In this document: one piece after another, positions 52,267 through 62,892 of the stretch
How positions within the stretch are numbered: the stretch's first letter is position 1
Layout: every line of letters starts with the position of its first letter
From: Pogonophryne albipinna
Lineage: Eukaryota; Chordata; Actinopteri; Perciformes; Artedidraconidae
Assembly: GCA_028583405.1 (NCBI GenBank)
Contig: CM053259.1
Location: 20,251,951 to 20,315,950, forward strand
Reading direction: 5' to 3'
DNA: 64,000 bases
Position numbers and translations under genes: made by a program
The notes under the pieces: generated by a model
What the model saw: the letters and a program-made list of their open reading frames with translations, nothing else
Database searches by the model: none
Told to the model about the DNA's origin: nothing

Positions 52267-55200
52267 ATGTCCGAAACCACAGGTTAGACAGCTTACATTT
52301 ATATTGAAATATAAGTCACTATAGGGAAAATTGTATTACATTACTGAGTTTAAGAATCTTCCAAGGAATATTCTTATATTGATAAACGGTAGTCTGCTGT
52401 CCAGTTGACTGTGTACCTTGTAAGCTAAAGCTAACTTTAAATAAAACAACCCTAAGAGTACTGTAGTGAAGGAACGTACAAAAGCATTGGCATAGTATTC
52501 AATATGTTCCTTTTTAATGTAGCGTATCACTCAAATATTGGCTATGTTACAGTCAAGTAGGTCTGGTTACATTTTTAAAACATTAGCATTTGTTTATGTT
52601 AGCTAAAATCTCAGTCTGAGCCCTAACCTGAAAATAGCTTTTAAGCAGAAGGCTTGTATGTTAACTTTAACAACCATAACTCTTTATAATGTAAATAAAA
52701 ATAATAAGGGAAACCTAAAAATACCTATGACTTTGTGATGCTTTTAGATATCTAACACATATATGCTTATTGGGACATTATAGAAGTAAGACCAACACTT
52801 TTCACTTATCTACCATGTATTTTTCTTTCACAGGATTTAACATTGGGGACTTGATTAATGTTATACCGCTGAACGAAGGTGAAGTAGCACAAGTTATACA
52901 TTTAAACCTAAAAAAAAGATCCTATAAACAAGGCTGACATGTTCATGCTCTGCGGTCAGGTGGAGGTACTATGCATGAGCCCAAAGTTGAACAGCTGATG
53001 GGCAAATTGAGGAGGCTGCAACAAGGTAGAGTGTCACTGACTTAAACTTATACATTATAACGGTTTTTTTTATTTCCAGAAGTTACTGAGACATTTGATG
53101 TGCATTGTATAGCATACTAGAAGGAAAGTGAGTAGTGTCGGATAAATGTCTGGTCAGGCAGGTCAGAAAACAGCGACATCTTTTGGAGAAAGATGAGATC
53201 AGTTTTTGTTTTCTAGTTAAGAAAACCCAACACCTCCATATCCTTTTTGTGTTGTGAGCCTTCTTTTTTCATCTAACAATTGTATTGAATGGGTACTGGA
53301 CACGAAGAATACAACATTATTTGAATTAATAAACAAACTGCTTCACATTTTATTTAGAGGTAACACAAAGCATACAAAGTTAGGCAAGATGAGTTACTGT
53401 CGCGCTCTTCCGTCTTCGTGTTGCATTTGGTTCGTGTCGGCGGTCCCTCGATCGTTCATGATTTTGCATTCATACTCAAATATTAATCATTCGATCAATG
53501 TGAGTCCTGTTATCACAACAACATTTAGTGTGTATCTTTAGAAAGCAGCAGTTATATACATTTAAAACGTAGCAAATGCATGATGTGGATTTGGGAATCA
53601 ACATCTCGAAATGTGTGTTAGTCTTTGTAAAAAATAACACTTCCGCTTCCGATGTTAAATCGCGCTGTGTTTTTCTTTTTTTGAAAACGTCAAAACTAAT
53701 TAAGAATAAGCATATGGACTGCGTGTAGTGTGTCATATAGAGGTAAATTGTTCCTGCAATGTGAAAACTTTAATACACGGTCGTCTGAGATTGAGAGAAA
53801 CTGAGACAAACCTTTGTGAATGCGCACCAATGAGAAAGCAGGGTTTGCTCTGTTATGCAAATGAACACGTTTCCTTTTAGGTTTAACCGACAGAACAGCA
53901 AATAGAACATATATATTTATAAACGAACAAAGTAAAAGTCAGAATTTAAGCAACAACACATTCAACTACATGTGGTAGGCAAAAGTCGAATTCAGATATC
54001 GAAACTTAAAACCATGAGTAAGACCGCTGTTCTGAATGGTCTAACAGGCTCTCACATCGTTTTGACGGTATCTTCAGTGAGGTACATCCTTACCTGTTAC
54101 TCCTAATAAGGAGTTTCAGAACATGATGAATGGAGAACCATGAGATATGATTAATATCTCCATCTTAGAGGGAACTGCAACACCCTCTAAGACCATTCTG
54201 ACATAAATGTGAAAATAAATCTTATCATGAGCCACTTGTGAGTCAAGCTCAACCGACTACCTATCGACCACGTACATATTTCTTACAGCCACAATATTTT
54301 ATTTAGGATTCAAACTTGAATGGAGACATCATGTATTAGCTTTGAAAAAAATATAGGATGAGTTGTTCTGTAATTATAATCAAATTTTTGCTGTTCAGCA
54401 CCAATTAATCTTCAAATGTAGCAAGAGCAGGAGGTGAAGTGAACATCTTGACATTGTTGTTAGTCTTTGTGAAACAACACTTCTAACAACTGTGAAAACA
54501 TCACGACACACCGGTTTTGAAATTGTGAGAAAGATTTGTGATTGTGCACCGCGAGTAAGACAGCTGTAGTACTGATCTTATTGTTTTTCATATCATCACA
54601 GTGGTATCTTCAGTGAGGTACATCCTTACCTGTTACTCCTAATAAGGAGTTTCAGAACATGATGAATGGAGAGCCATGAGGTATGATTAATATCTCCATC
54701 TTAGAGGGAACTGCAACACCCTCTAAGACCATTCTGACATACATGTGATTATAAATGTAATGAGTATATATCTGGATACATTGTGTGACAATTTTTTACT
54801 GTCAATATTACATGTAATACAATTTCTTTTTCTATAATGTTTCTTTCTTTAAACAATAATTCTAAGTATGCTTATTTTTTTGTGAAATTCAGTTTTTTTG
54901 ACAAATGTTGTGTTTGCTTCCCCATTCACCTTAACATTGTTCTATTAGCTCTTAGTTTGTTTAAACTGCAGGCTTTTATAATGCAGGCTGAGTCTTTAGA
55001 GTGTAGCTTGTCTTCATCACTGTGCACTTATACTATGATATATATGAGTTATGCTGTGTTTTATTTAGTTAGCTCATAACCACTGTGAATCATGTCCTAT
55101 AGAGATTAACTGATCATATAACGTGAACATTTCACGACACCCCAATTTGAGAAAGAGAGAAAGATTTGTGATTGTGCACCGCAAGTAAGACAGCTGTACG

Positions 55201-58200
55201 TAGTGATCTTATTGTTTTTCATATCATCACAGTGGTATCTTCAGTGAGGTACATCCTTACCTGTTACTCCTAATAAGGAGTTTCAGAACATGATGAATGG
55301 AGAGCCATGAGCTATGATTAATATCTCCATCTTAGAGGGAACTGCAACACCCTCTAAGACCATTCTGACATACATGTGATTATAAATGTAATGAGTATAT
55401 ATCTGGATACATTGTGTGACAATTTTTTACTGTCAATATTACATGTAATACAATTTCTTTTTCTATAATGTTTCTTTCTTTAAACAATAATTCTAAGTAT
55501 GCTTATTTTTTTGTGAAATTCAGTTTTTTTGACAAATGTTGTGTTTGCTTCCCCATTCACCTTAACATTGTTCTATTAGCTCTTAGTTTGTTTAAACTGC
55601 AGGCTTTTATAATGCAGGCTGAGTCTTTAGAGTGTAGCTTGTCTTCATCACTGTGCACTTATACTATGATATATATGAGTTATGCTGTGTTTTATTTAGT
55701 TAGCTCATAACCACTGTGAATCATGTCCTATAGAGATTAACTGATCATATAACGTGAACATTTCACGACACCCCAATTTGAGAAAGAGAGAAAGATTTGT
55801 GATTGTGCACCGCAAGTAAGACAGCTGTACGTAGTGATCTTATTGTTTTTCATATCATCACAGTGGTATCTTCAGTGAGGTACATCCTTACCTGTTACTC
55901 CTAATAAGGAGTTTCAGAACATGATGAATGGAGAGCCATGAGCTATGATTAATATCTCCATCTCTGCAACACCCTCTAAGACCATTCTGACACGATTGTG
56001 AATACAAATCTAATAAAAAATGGCTAGTTAAGCTACACTATTGTTTTATTTGAGATGCATCTAACTTAACAAAGCCTTCAGTGAAGACATTAAGTACATT
56101 TTATGGATAGTTCATATTATATTCAGTTCATAACATCACAAAAATGAATGTTATCCAGAGATAAAAGCCAATTGGACATTGGAAAAAGATATGGGATGAG
56201 TTCTTTAATTATACTCACAATTTTTCTGTTCAGGACAAATGTCATTTTCAAATTTAGCGAGAGCAGGAGGTGTAGTGAACATCTTGATATTTTTCGTAGT
56301 TTTTGTGAAATTACACTTTATAGTGAGTTATGCCTTTTCTTCAGTTAGATCATAATCACTTACACGTTATCACATAACCACTGTGAATCATGTCCTATAG
56401 AGATGAACTGATCGAACAATGTGAAAACTTTACGACACCTCAATTTGAGATTGAGAGAAAGATTTGTGACGGTGCACCGCTAGTAAGACGGCAGTACGTA
56501 CTGATCTTAATGTTTCTCATATCATGACAGTGGTATCTTCAGTGAGGTACATCCTTACCTGTTACTCCTAATAAGGAGTTTCAGAACATGATGAATGGAG
56601 AGCCATGAGATGTGATTAATATCTCCATCTTAGAGGGAACTGCAACACCCTCTAAGACCATTCTGACATACATGTGAATACAAATCCATAACAATTTAAT
56701 AAAGCCTTTATTGAAGACATTAAGTACATTTTATGGATATTTCACATTATATTAAATTCATAACATCAATAATAGGAGTCCAACTGATAAACTGTGTGCA
56801 TTGAATTTGTGTCAAACAATCAATTTGAAAATTATTTCCTGTGAATATGACATATTTTCTTTTAATACATTTTTTAGTTTGATTATGTTCTTCTTTTAAC
56901 TATCATGCAAACTCAGTAGGCTTCTTTTTTGACGAATGCAGTGTTTCCTTCCCCATCTGCTGCACCATTGTTCTACTAGCTCTCAGTTTGTTTTAACTGT
57001 CGGCTTTTCTAGTGCAGGGCGAGACAAATGTAGCTTGTCATCATCACTGTGTGCTTTTACTATGATATACACTGACTGGCCACTTTATTAGGTACACCTG
57101 TTCAACTGCTCGTTAACGCAATATATCTAATCAGCCAATCACATGGCAGCAACTCAATGCATTTAAGCATGTAGACATGGTCAAGACGACCTGGTGGAGT
57201 TCAGACAGAGCATCAGAATGGGGAAGAAAGGGGATTTAAGTGACTTTGAACGTGGCATGGTTGTTGTGGCCGGACGGGCTGTCTGAGTATTTCAGAAACT
57301 GCTGATCTACTGGGATTCTCAGCACAACCATCTCTAGTTTTTACAGAGAATGGTCTGAAAATGTAAAATATCCAGTGAGCGGCCATTCTCTGGATGAAAA
57401 TGCCTTGTTGATGCCCGAGGAAAGTGAAGTGAAAACTTTACGACACAACGGTTAGATATTGAGAGAAAGTTTTGTGATTGTGCACCGCGAGTAAGACGGC
57501 TGTACGTACTGATGTTAATGTTTCTCATATCATGACACCGGTATCTTCAGTGAGGTACATCCTTACCTGTTACTCTTAATAAGGAGTTTCAGAACCTGAT
57601 GAATGGAGAGCCATGAGATATGATTAATATCTCCATCTTAGAGGGAACTGCAACACCCTCTAAGACCATTCTGACATACATGTGAATGAAAACAGCTATA
57701 CCAGAGTGTTTGTAGTGATGAAACTGGATGGCAGGTATGTTGGCAAATATCGTTATTTCGTAACGATTCATGTGCACAGAAAAAAACATGTGCAACATAT
57801 GTTACAAATGATTTCTACTCTTTTGTCTTGGATATACTGCATTTCATGTCAGTACGGGTTTTGAAAAAAACAATTCCATTCATATTTGCATAACAAAACT
57901 ATAATAATATATAAATGAATTGTCTGAGTAATCCATTCAATGTGTAGCTCAATGTGTTCGATAGCATCTCCCTTGCAGAAGGGGCCGTGACTTTGCTTGT
58001 GAACAAGGAAAATGTTGAGAACTTATTTTGTTCTTTTCATCATCTTTGAGATAAAAAAAATTAGCAAATGTTTTTTTTGGTTTACCTCTCTACTTTTTAC
58101 ATTTCCCCACATTTTAACTTCTGAACAGTTGTCATTTTTTAGTCACACTGTGTTTCTTTCAAAGGTAAAATAATCCTGGAAGAGGAAATCAAGGAGATCA

Positions 58201-60526
58201 AATGCGTCAGTGACTCTTCGCAGAAAGACCTGGCATCTTGTAAGACACAAAATCATTCATAATAATTATATTTGATCTGTATCCAATAAAGCTATTGTAG
58301 CTGTTGCTAAAATATAAGTATATAAGTAGAAAATACATGTATTTGCTATCTTATTTGCAACTATTTATGTCTCATGTACCATATATTATGTTGTTTATTA
58401 TCTATCATTACTAACCATTGTCGTTGTTTACAGTACAAACTGAAGCTTACCAACTGGAAGGAATCCTTAAAGAAAAAGAAGGTACGCAGACAAACAAGTG
58501 TACATGTGTATTTGATTATATCCCAATTAGTATGAGCATTTGTTGGCATGTAGTGTTAATGTTTTGGCTGACTGACTGTCTGGAAACAAATCTGTCATGT
58601 TAAATCAAAGACAATACATTGAACTAAGCTGATTGTTCTCCAGAGCTGTGCAGGAAGCTTCAGTTTCAGAGTGCGGAGTCTGAGCAGGACTCGGTCAGGT
58701 GAGCTCGGCACCAACCAGAATACATATATAGAAATGCAGCTATAAAGAGTTCTGCTTTGAGTTTCGCTTTAACGTTTTAATTTCTCCATTTTGTGAAACT
58801 GCTGTTGGTGATATGTAACACTAGATGGCAGCAACTCATCAGAATCCTGGATATTTATTATCCTCGAGAAATTCTCTGATGGCTGTATTTTCTGTATTTA
58901 TTAGGACGTGTTGGATTTGTTTTTCTGAGCCCTTCCATTTGAACTGTAAACAAAAACATAAGTAATGTTTTGACTTGTTTCCTAATTGACTTATATTGAT
59001 ATCTATTTATCTAATTGCCAAGTTGATGTACAAATAATTCCAGTTTGTGTACCTTCATACCTTTTCAATGATACATTTCTACTCCTTTCTATATATTGAT
59101 TTGATTGAATTAGCAGTTTTCCTAAGGCTCTAAGGAAGTGTTAAGGCTTCGGAGTTTGATTCCTTTCTGGGTCTTTGTTTTATCGTCAAATTTTCACTTC
59201 TCTAATTGTACATTTGATATGTATTGTGTAGGGCTAGGTGATATCTTCTGTCTTGATAAGGACATAACAATATAGCATGTTTTCTAGTAATTCAATAAAT
59301 ACATATGGACTAATCACATGGCAGAGCTGATTTCTGTATACTAAATGAAATACTTACGACAGAAAAGTAATGAGTATGTTCTCCTTTTAAGAAGTTCAGT
59401 TTCTTACTTTATGATATGTTTAGATAAGTATTATCTTGAACCAAGTGTTACATCGTGTGTGTTTTGCAGGCAGTTAAATCAGAACAAGAAAAGTGAGGAA
59501 CTTCTGGAACAGTACAGATGTGAAATCCAGGAATTCAAGCTTAAACACCGGAAGCAGCGGTAACGATTTACAGTCCAAGGATAACTTGAATGAAAAAATA
59601 CTTGAAAATGTGGATTCAATAATGTCAGCCTTGTTATTGCAGGATGAAGTTTGAAAACCAACTTCTTCATCTGATAGAGCAGCATAAGAACCTGCACTCT
59701 GTCTTTGTGAGTTAGTCTTATGTTGTGTAAACATGAGTACAACATTTGATATACTTTCTCACATCTTCAAAACAGAATAATGACAAACCTTCAAACTGTT
59801 ACTTAGTCTCCAGAAAGGCTCCCAGATGAAATCACAAGTGCTGAGAATAGAAGAAGTCAGCTGTTGGCAGCCGGTAAGTGTCCTCTCATAACTCATGCCC
59901 ATCGTCTGCGAGCCATAAAACATTGATCCTTTTCATGCATGACTTTAGTGTTTATGTTTGTCAGGGTTTGGTAGTAATGCGGACCCAAGAGCAGGGGAGG
60001 CAGGTATGGGAATGTAAACATAAGGCAAGCTTTTATTAACTTAGAAGCTGGTACCAAAACTGAAGAAGCAGGAGAAGTAAAACAAAAGGAAAGTAGCAAG
60101 CAAACAAAACTAGAAGGAACTAGGAGGACGCAGGAGGGCAGACAAGGGCAACAGGAACAACCATGGGAATGATGTGAAATAAGGAACCAAACCATGGGGA
60201 CAGGGACGAGGAACACAAGGGAAAGCAAGACTGAATACACAGAAGGGTATCACAAGAGAAGACACAGGGGAGGGGAGGTGAAACACAGGCAACAGGTGAA
60301 CATAAGACAATCAGACAGGAGGGGAAACAGACAGGAAGACAAGGAGAAAATGACTTTCAAAAATAAACGGACCGTGACAATGTTCCATTTCCAACACCTC
60401 TGATGGTCTGTGACTTTCACAGAACAAACGAAGTTGGCTCAGCTTCATCGCCTCCAAGAGGAGCTGGAAGAGATGGAGAAACACAAGCAGCGAGCGACCA
60501 CAGCTGCAGAGACTCAGGGGGAGTAA
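52267..60526 (+). CDS. syce1: Synaptonemal complex central element protein 1
   Basis: SYCE1 is a coiled-coil protein of the synaptonemal complex central element, needed in meiosis to stabilise synapsis with SYCP1, SYCE3 and SIX6OS1. Exons: 52267-52282, 52834-52878, 52960-53025, 58165-58206, 58434-58481, 58644-58698, 59470-59559, 59643-59706, 59807-59873, 60423-60526; all phases fit, giving 198 aa, shorter than mammalian SYCE1. The chain is almost entirely helical heptads (EEEIKEIKMLQTEAYQLEGI, EELLEQYRCEIQEFKLKHR). The best family match is FENQLLHLIEQHKNL followed by FSPERLPDEI, against human FEEQLEDLMGQHKDLW then PERLAKEI as I recall it. Exon 4 must use donor GTCAGT at 58207, because reading on to a second donor at 58241 meets a stop. 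Intron 3 hosts the U8 array. PolyA signals at 60629 and near 60980. Confidence 0.85.
53759..53862 (+). promoter_or_regulatory. Octamer (DSE-like) and promoter relic upstream of the U8 array
   Basis: The octamer ATGCAAAT at 53855-53862 lies 208-215 bp before the 5' end of U8 copy 1, the spacing of the distal sequence element in vertebrate Pol II snRNA genes. Just before it, 53759-53841 resembles the upstream region of the later copies (GTGAAAACTTT, GATTGAGAGAAA, GCGCACCAATGAGAAAGCAG), but no U8 body follows. It may be a promoter relic or the array's original enhancer. Functional role inferred. Confidence 0.5.
54070..54203 (+). ncRNA. snord118: U8 box C/D snoRNA, copy 1
   Basis: U8 guides early processing of the 5.8S/28S rRNA precursor; it is a nucleolar RNP assembled with fibrillarin, NOP56/58 and 15.5K. 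The 134-nt copy has ATCTTCAG at the 5' end, the U8-diagnostic ATCCTTACCTGTT, hairpin ACTCCT-AATA-AGGAGT, C box ATGATGA (54123-54129) in GAACATGATGAATGG, hairpin GAGATAT-GATTA-ATATCTC, hairpin TCTTAGAGGG with loop AACTGCAACA and CCCTCTAAGA, and D box CTGA (54198-54201). As I recall human U8, the same elements are present with compensatory stem changes (ACGT/ACGT for ATAT/ATAT). Upstream at about -60 is CCATGAGTAAGACCGC, the diverged form of a block shared by all copies. This is the only copy with an octamer at -210. 5' and 3' ends are estimated from homology. Confidence 0.92.
54606..54739 (+). ncRNA. snord118: U8 box C/D snoRNA, copy 2
   Basis: 134 nt, all U8 boxes intact. The difference from the array consensus is A-to-G in the second stem (GAGGTAT against ATATCTC), which leaves a G-U pair. 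The PSE-like block GCACCGCGAGTAAGACAG is at 54546-54563 (-60 to -43). Downstream GTGATTATAAATG occupies the place of a 3' box. Begins the first 631-bp duplication unit. Confidence 0.92.
55237..55370 (+). ncRNA. snord118: U8 box C/D snoRNA, copy 3
   Basis: 134 nt, exactly 631 bp after copy 2, with nearly identical flanks. C and D boxes are intact. GAGCTAT replaces GAGATAT in the second stem, creating one C-U mismatch. PSE-like block GCACCGCAAGTAAGACAG at 55176-55193 (-61). Likely functional, but the stem mismatch should be noted. Confidence 0.9.
55868..55992 (+). pseudogene. snord118: U8 snoRNA copy 4, 9-nt deletion in the 3' hairpin
   Basis: 125 nt instead of 134. It matches copy 3 (same GAGCTAT variant) until the 3' hairpin, where nine bases (TAGAGGGAA) are missing, so the sequence reads CCATCTCTGCAACACCC. 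The 5' arm of the stem is gone while the 3' arm CCCTCTAAGA and the D box remain. C box and PSE-like block (55807-55824) are intact, so it may be transcribed but is probably non-functional or unstable. Confidence 0.85.
56535..56668 (+). ncRNA. snord118: U8 box C/D snoRNA, copy 5
   Basis: 134 nt with all boxes intact. The only change from the consensus is GAGATGT in the second stem, tolerated as a G-U pair. PSE-like block GCACCGCTAGTAAGACGG at 56474-56491 (-61). Downstream GTGAATACAAATCC is 3'-box-like. Spacer sequence upstream is of the type found before copy 2 (AGAGCAGGAGGTG, GTGAACATCTTGA), so array units carry different spacers. Confidence 0.92.
57070..57420 (+). mobile_element. 5' fragment of a Tc1/mariner-type transposon
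   Basis: Starts CACTGACTGGCCACTTTATT immediately after a TA dinucleotide (GATATA) and continues with TAGGTACACCTGTTCAACTG and GGATTTAAGTGACTTTGAAC, sequence I recognise as the 5' part of a Tc1-like element common in fish. Only about 350 bp remain; the rest of the transposase region and the right inverted repeat are missing. It interrupts the spacer between U8 copies 5 and 6. Confidence 0.8.
57543..57676 (+). ncRNA. snord118: U8 box C/D snoRNA, copy 6 (altered C box)
   Basis: 134 nt. Two body changes: CTCTTAATAAGGAG in the first hairpin (a G-U pair) and GAACCTGATGA for GAACATGATGA, which makes the C box CTGATGA, a departure from the RTGATGA consensus at its first base. D box and 3' hairpin are normal. 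PSE-like block GCACCGCGAGTAAGACGG at 57482-57499 (-61). Whether the altered box still recruits 15.5K is uncertain. Confidence 0.85.
59959..60379. mobile_element. DNA-transposon-like repeat in syce1 intron 9
   Basis: Begins TGTCAGGGTTTGG and ends GGACCGTGACA; the ends are imperfect inverted repeats (TGTCAGGGTTTG against TGTCACGGTCCG). The interior is purine-rich with AAGAGCAGGGGAGGCAGG and no intact ORF. This type of repeat is frequent in fish. It sits between the last two syce1 exons. Confidence 0.6.
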
Positions 60527-62892
60527 AACGGTGCGATTATGGGTATTTTGAAAGAATCAGAGGTACCTTGTTTTACTGCCTGTTAGATGCACTTTTATTT
60601 CTTTGTGTCAGGTAATAGCCTTAAATCTAATAAATGTCACTTCCTGGGTTTAATCTATTCAAGTGTTGCAGGATCCTGCCAGACCCATAGTGCAAACACC
60701 TACAACTTCAAACTGTTTATTCCTTGGCTTCTTGAACTTTTTGATATGAATTGTTCTGTGAGACGGGCTTGTTTTGATGTGTTCTGAAATAGTGTTCATA
60801 GTGTGACTAGTTATTGTTTTTCAGATTCCACTATCCTGTATGTTCATCTTATCTAAATAGTGTGTATTGATATAATATATAAAAGTGTTCATATACTGAA
60901 GAAATGTAACGTTTTAACGTGTTGTAATGTTGTTAAATGGGTTCATATTATAAATCTTAAAAGAGCCTATACATGAAAACAATAAACACACACACACATG
61001 TATATATGTGCACACAGCCACGTTCAATCAGTTTTAATAAAATACTTTTGAACAGTATTTCAATTACAATGTAATACTATCTGAGGTTGTTTTTTTAAAC
61101 AACAACACATTACTGTGCAACTGAGCCCCCCTACTTAATTCTAATTAGTATTTACAGCCAAGACCACATACTTGCATATGAATGAAAAACAGAAGGCACT
61201 TTAGGGTGATATAACAATTTCTAATTTGTTATATAGATTATCAACAAGTTATTTTTTATATAAATATGTACAGTATAACCCCTCGTGAAAAAAAAAAGTG
61301 TAACCCCGGAATTATTATCCAATATTATCCATGAATCAATCCATCCTCAATGCTTTTGATGTTCTGTATAACCAATGACCTGTTGAGCAGCCTGGGAACT
61401 GTACCGTATAACTACATCTTTGGTGCACTAGTGTTTACGCACCAACAAAGGAGTTGGCAGTCCTGCGTAGGGCGTAGGTCTCTGAAGTTAAATGACTTAT
61501 GTAAGGAGGCATGGCCCTGCTCCAGTCCTGCAAACTGTAGCTAGCTAGTTGTTCCTCATTGTTTCCTGATGACTAATTCAAATGTTAAATGATACAGAAA
61601 CAGGTTACTTAGAGCTGTGTCTTTTTGTTTTGTTTTTTACAGTCGTTCAGTGCAACTACAAATGCTTAACACCTTTATTTACATTAGACCAAGAATAGTA
61701 CACTTATATTTTTTACCCCACTTGTCGACCATGAATGCGTTGGCCTCTCTCAATGGTTATCTGTCACGTTCAACCCTGAGAAGCAGGTCCACGCCTTAAT
61801 AGAAAGATACACACCTAAAGTTCACTACAGGCTTTCCTTTCTATTTAAACTCTGCCTTAACATCAGAATAGTTATTATAAACAAACATTCATTTGGATTG
61901 CTTCTGCTTTCTCTATAATCTCATGTTTATTCCCCTTCATTTTCTCATTGTTGTTTCTGTTCCAGGATTAATAATATAATCCTAACATTGGTGATGCCCA
62001 CAGTGGGCCATTGGCACACGGTGAATCCACAAGGACGCTTTCTCCAATTCAGCTTCAGACAAGTCCCAGCTGCACAGACACTTGTAGAAACACACAGCAC
62101 TGGTACAGCATAGTACACATGGCGTAATACTGTATACCGCCATGTTCTGACATTCCTTTTTATATCAACCCTCAGGTGCAATATGTTCTATATTTCTCTC
62201 GTACTCCCTCAGTCACGTTGATACAAGTTCAGTTGTAGGTGAATTGCCCTACCTTTTTCTGTTGGGTGAACCATTAGCCCATGGCAGCCACAATGCGAGT
62301 CCCTCTTCTTTCTCTCAGTCACCATATAAGGTCAAAGTAGTACCATGTCTTGGCACAAAGGCACATTCCAAACCCAATGACTTAAGTTTGTTTTCAGCAT
62401 TTTTATATAGTGTCTTTTCAAGTTTTATTACGTCGTATTAAAATCCAGGAAAGGCTGCAGTGTTGAGCCGAAGAGGTACTTTGGTAGAGTCGTTGGCATA
62501 TATGGGCAATACGTCTTTTTGATCATCTTGCATAAATAGTTTCCATATAAAAGGTGATTCCTCCATCTTTCGTTATCCCAGGGTATTCCCCATCTGTTGA
62601 CAGAACAACAGGGTTAACATGTAATTCAACAGTGTATGACTTTCACCTGACTGTCTCTACTGTCAATATTATGAGTCCTCATATTTCTATAATTATGTAG
62701 AACATATATAAAACCACAATTGTTTATCAGCATTTACAAGAAACATTTCAATTTATATATTTGCTGAATAAACTTAAAAAAAGTCCTAATTCCCAAACAT
62801 TATGGCTTAGAATGAGATTTCTTAAAACCATTGATTACACTAACTCGTGACTACATTACATTTATTACACCTACAACTACTTTTGCTTTTGT
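60527..62892. other. syce1 3' end and 3' UTR of the minus-strand gene
   Basis: After the syce1 stop there are polyA signals AATAAA at 60629-60634 and near 60980, then a short (CA)n. From about 61000 rightwards the sequence is AT-rich, without ORFs of note, and most likely the 3' UTR of the convergent fam83h-like gene. The exact boundary cannot be placed. Confidence 0.45.

Larger units (their letters stand above)
54606..55867 (+). repeat. Two tandem 631-bp units of the U8 array
   Basis: 54606-55236 and 55237-55867 are tandem copies, each one U8 gene plus spacer. The spacers look identical (an 80-codon chance ORF is repeated letter for letter, 54837-55079 and 55468-55710); the U8 bodies differ at the GAGGTAT/GAGCTAT position. 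A third U8 body at 55868 starts the next unit. This implies very recent unequal crossover or gene conversion. Confidence 0.93.

Noticed and set aside
53855..53862. Octamer as a promoter element of syce1
   Set aside because: It lies in intron 3, downstream of the syce1 start; its distance to U8 copy 1 fits a snRNA-type DSE better.
54837..55710. Two identical 80-codon ORFs (54837-55079 and 55468-55710)
   Set aside because: They lie in the duplicated U8 spacer and are identical only because the 631-bp unit was duplicated; composition is AT-rich and non-coding, and the homologous spacer at 56.9 kb does not keep the frame.
57682..57864. Plus-strand 60-codon ORF just after U8 copy 6
   Set aside because: Starts in the post-U8 region; no similarity, no splice sites in phase with syce1.
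58241..58246. GTAAGA as the donor of syce1 exon 4
   Set aside because: Extending the exon to this donor brings an in-frame TGA; the upstream GTCAGT gives a clean phase-1 join to exon 5.
60110..60403. ORFs on both strands in the purine-rich stretch of syce1 intron 9
   Set aside because: They fall within a repeat element with transposon-like ends and low-complexity AG-rich sequence.
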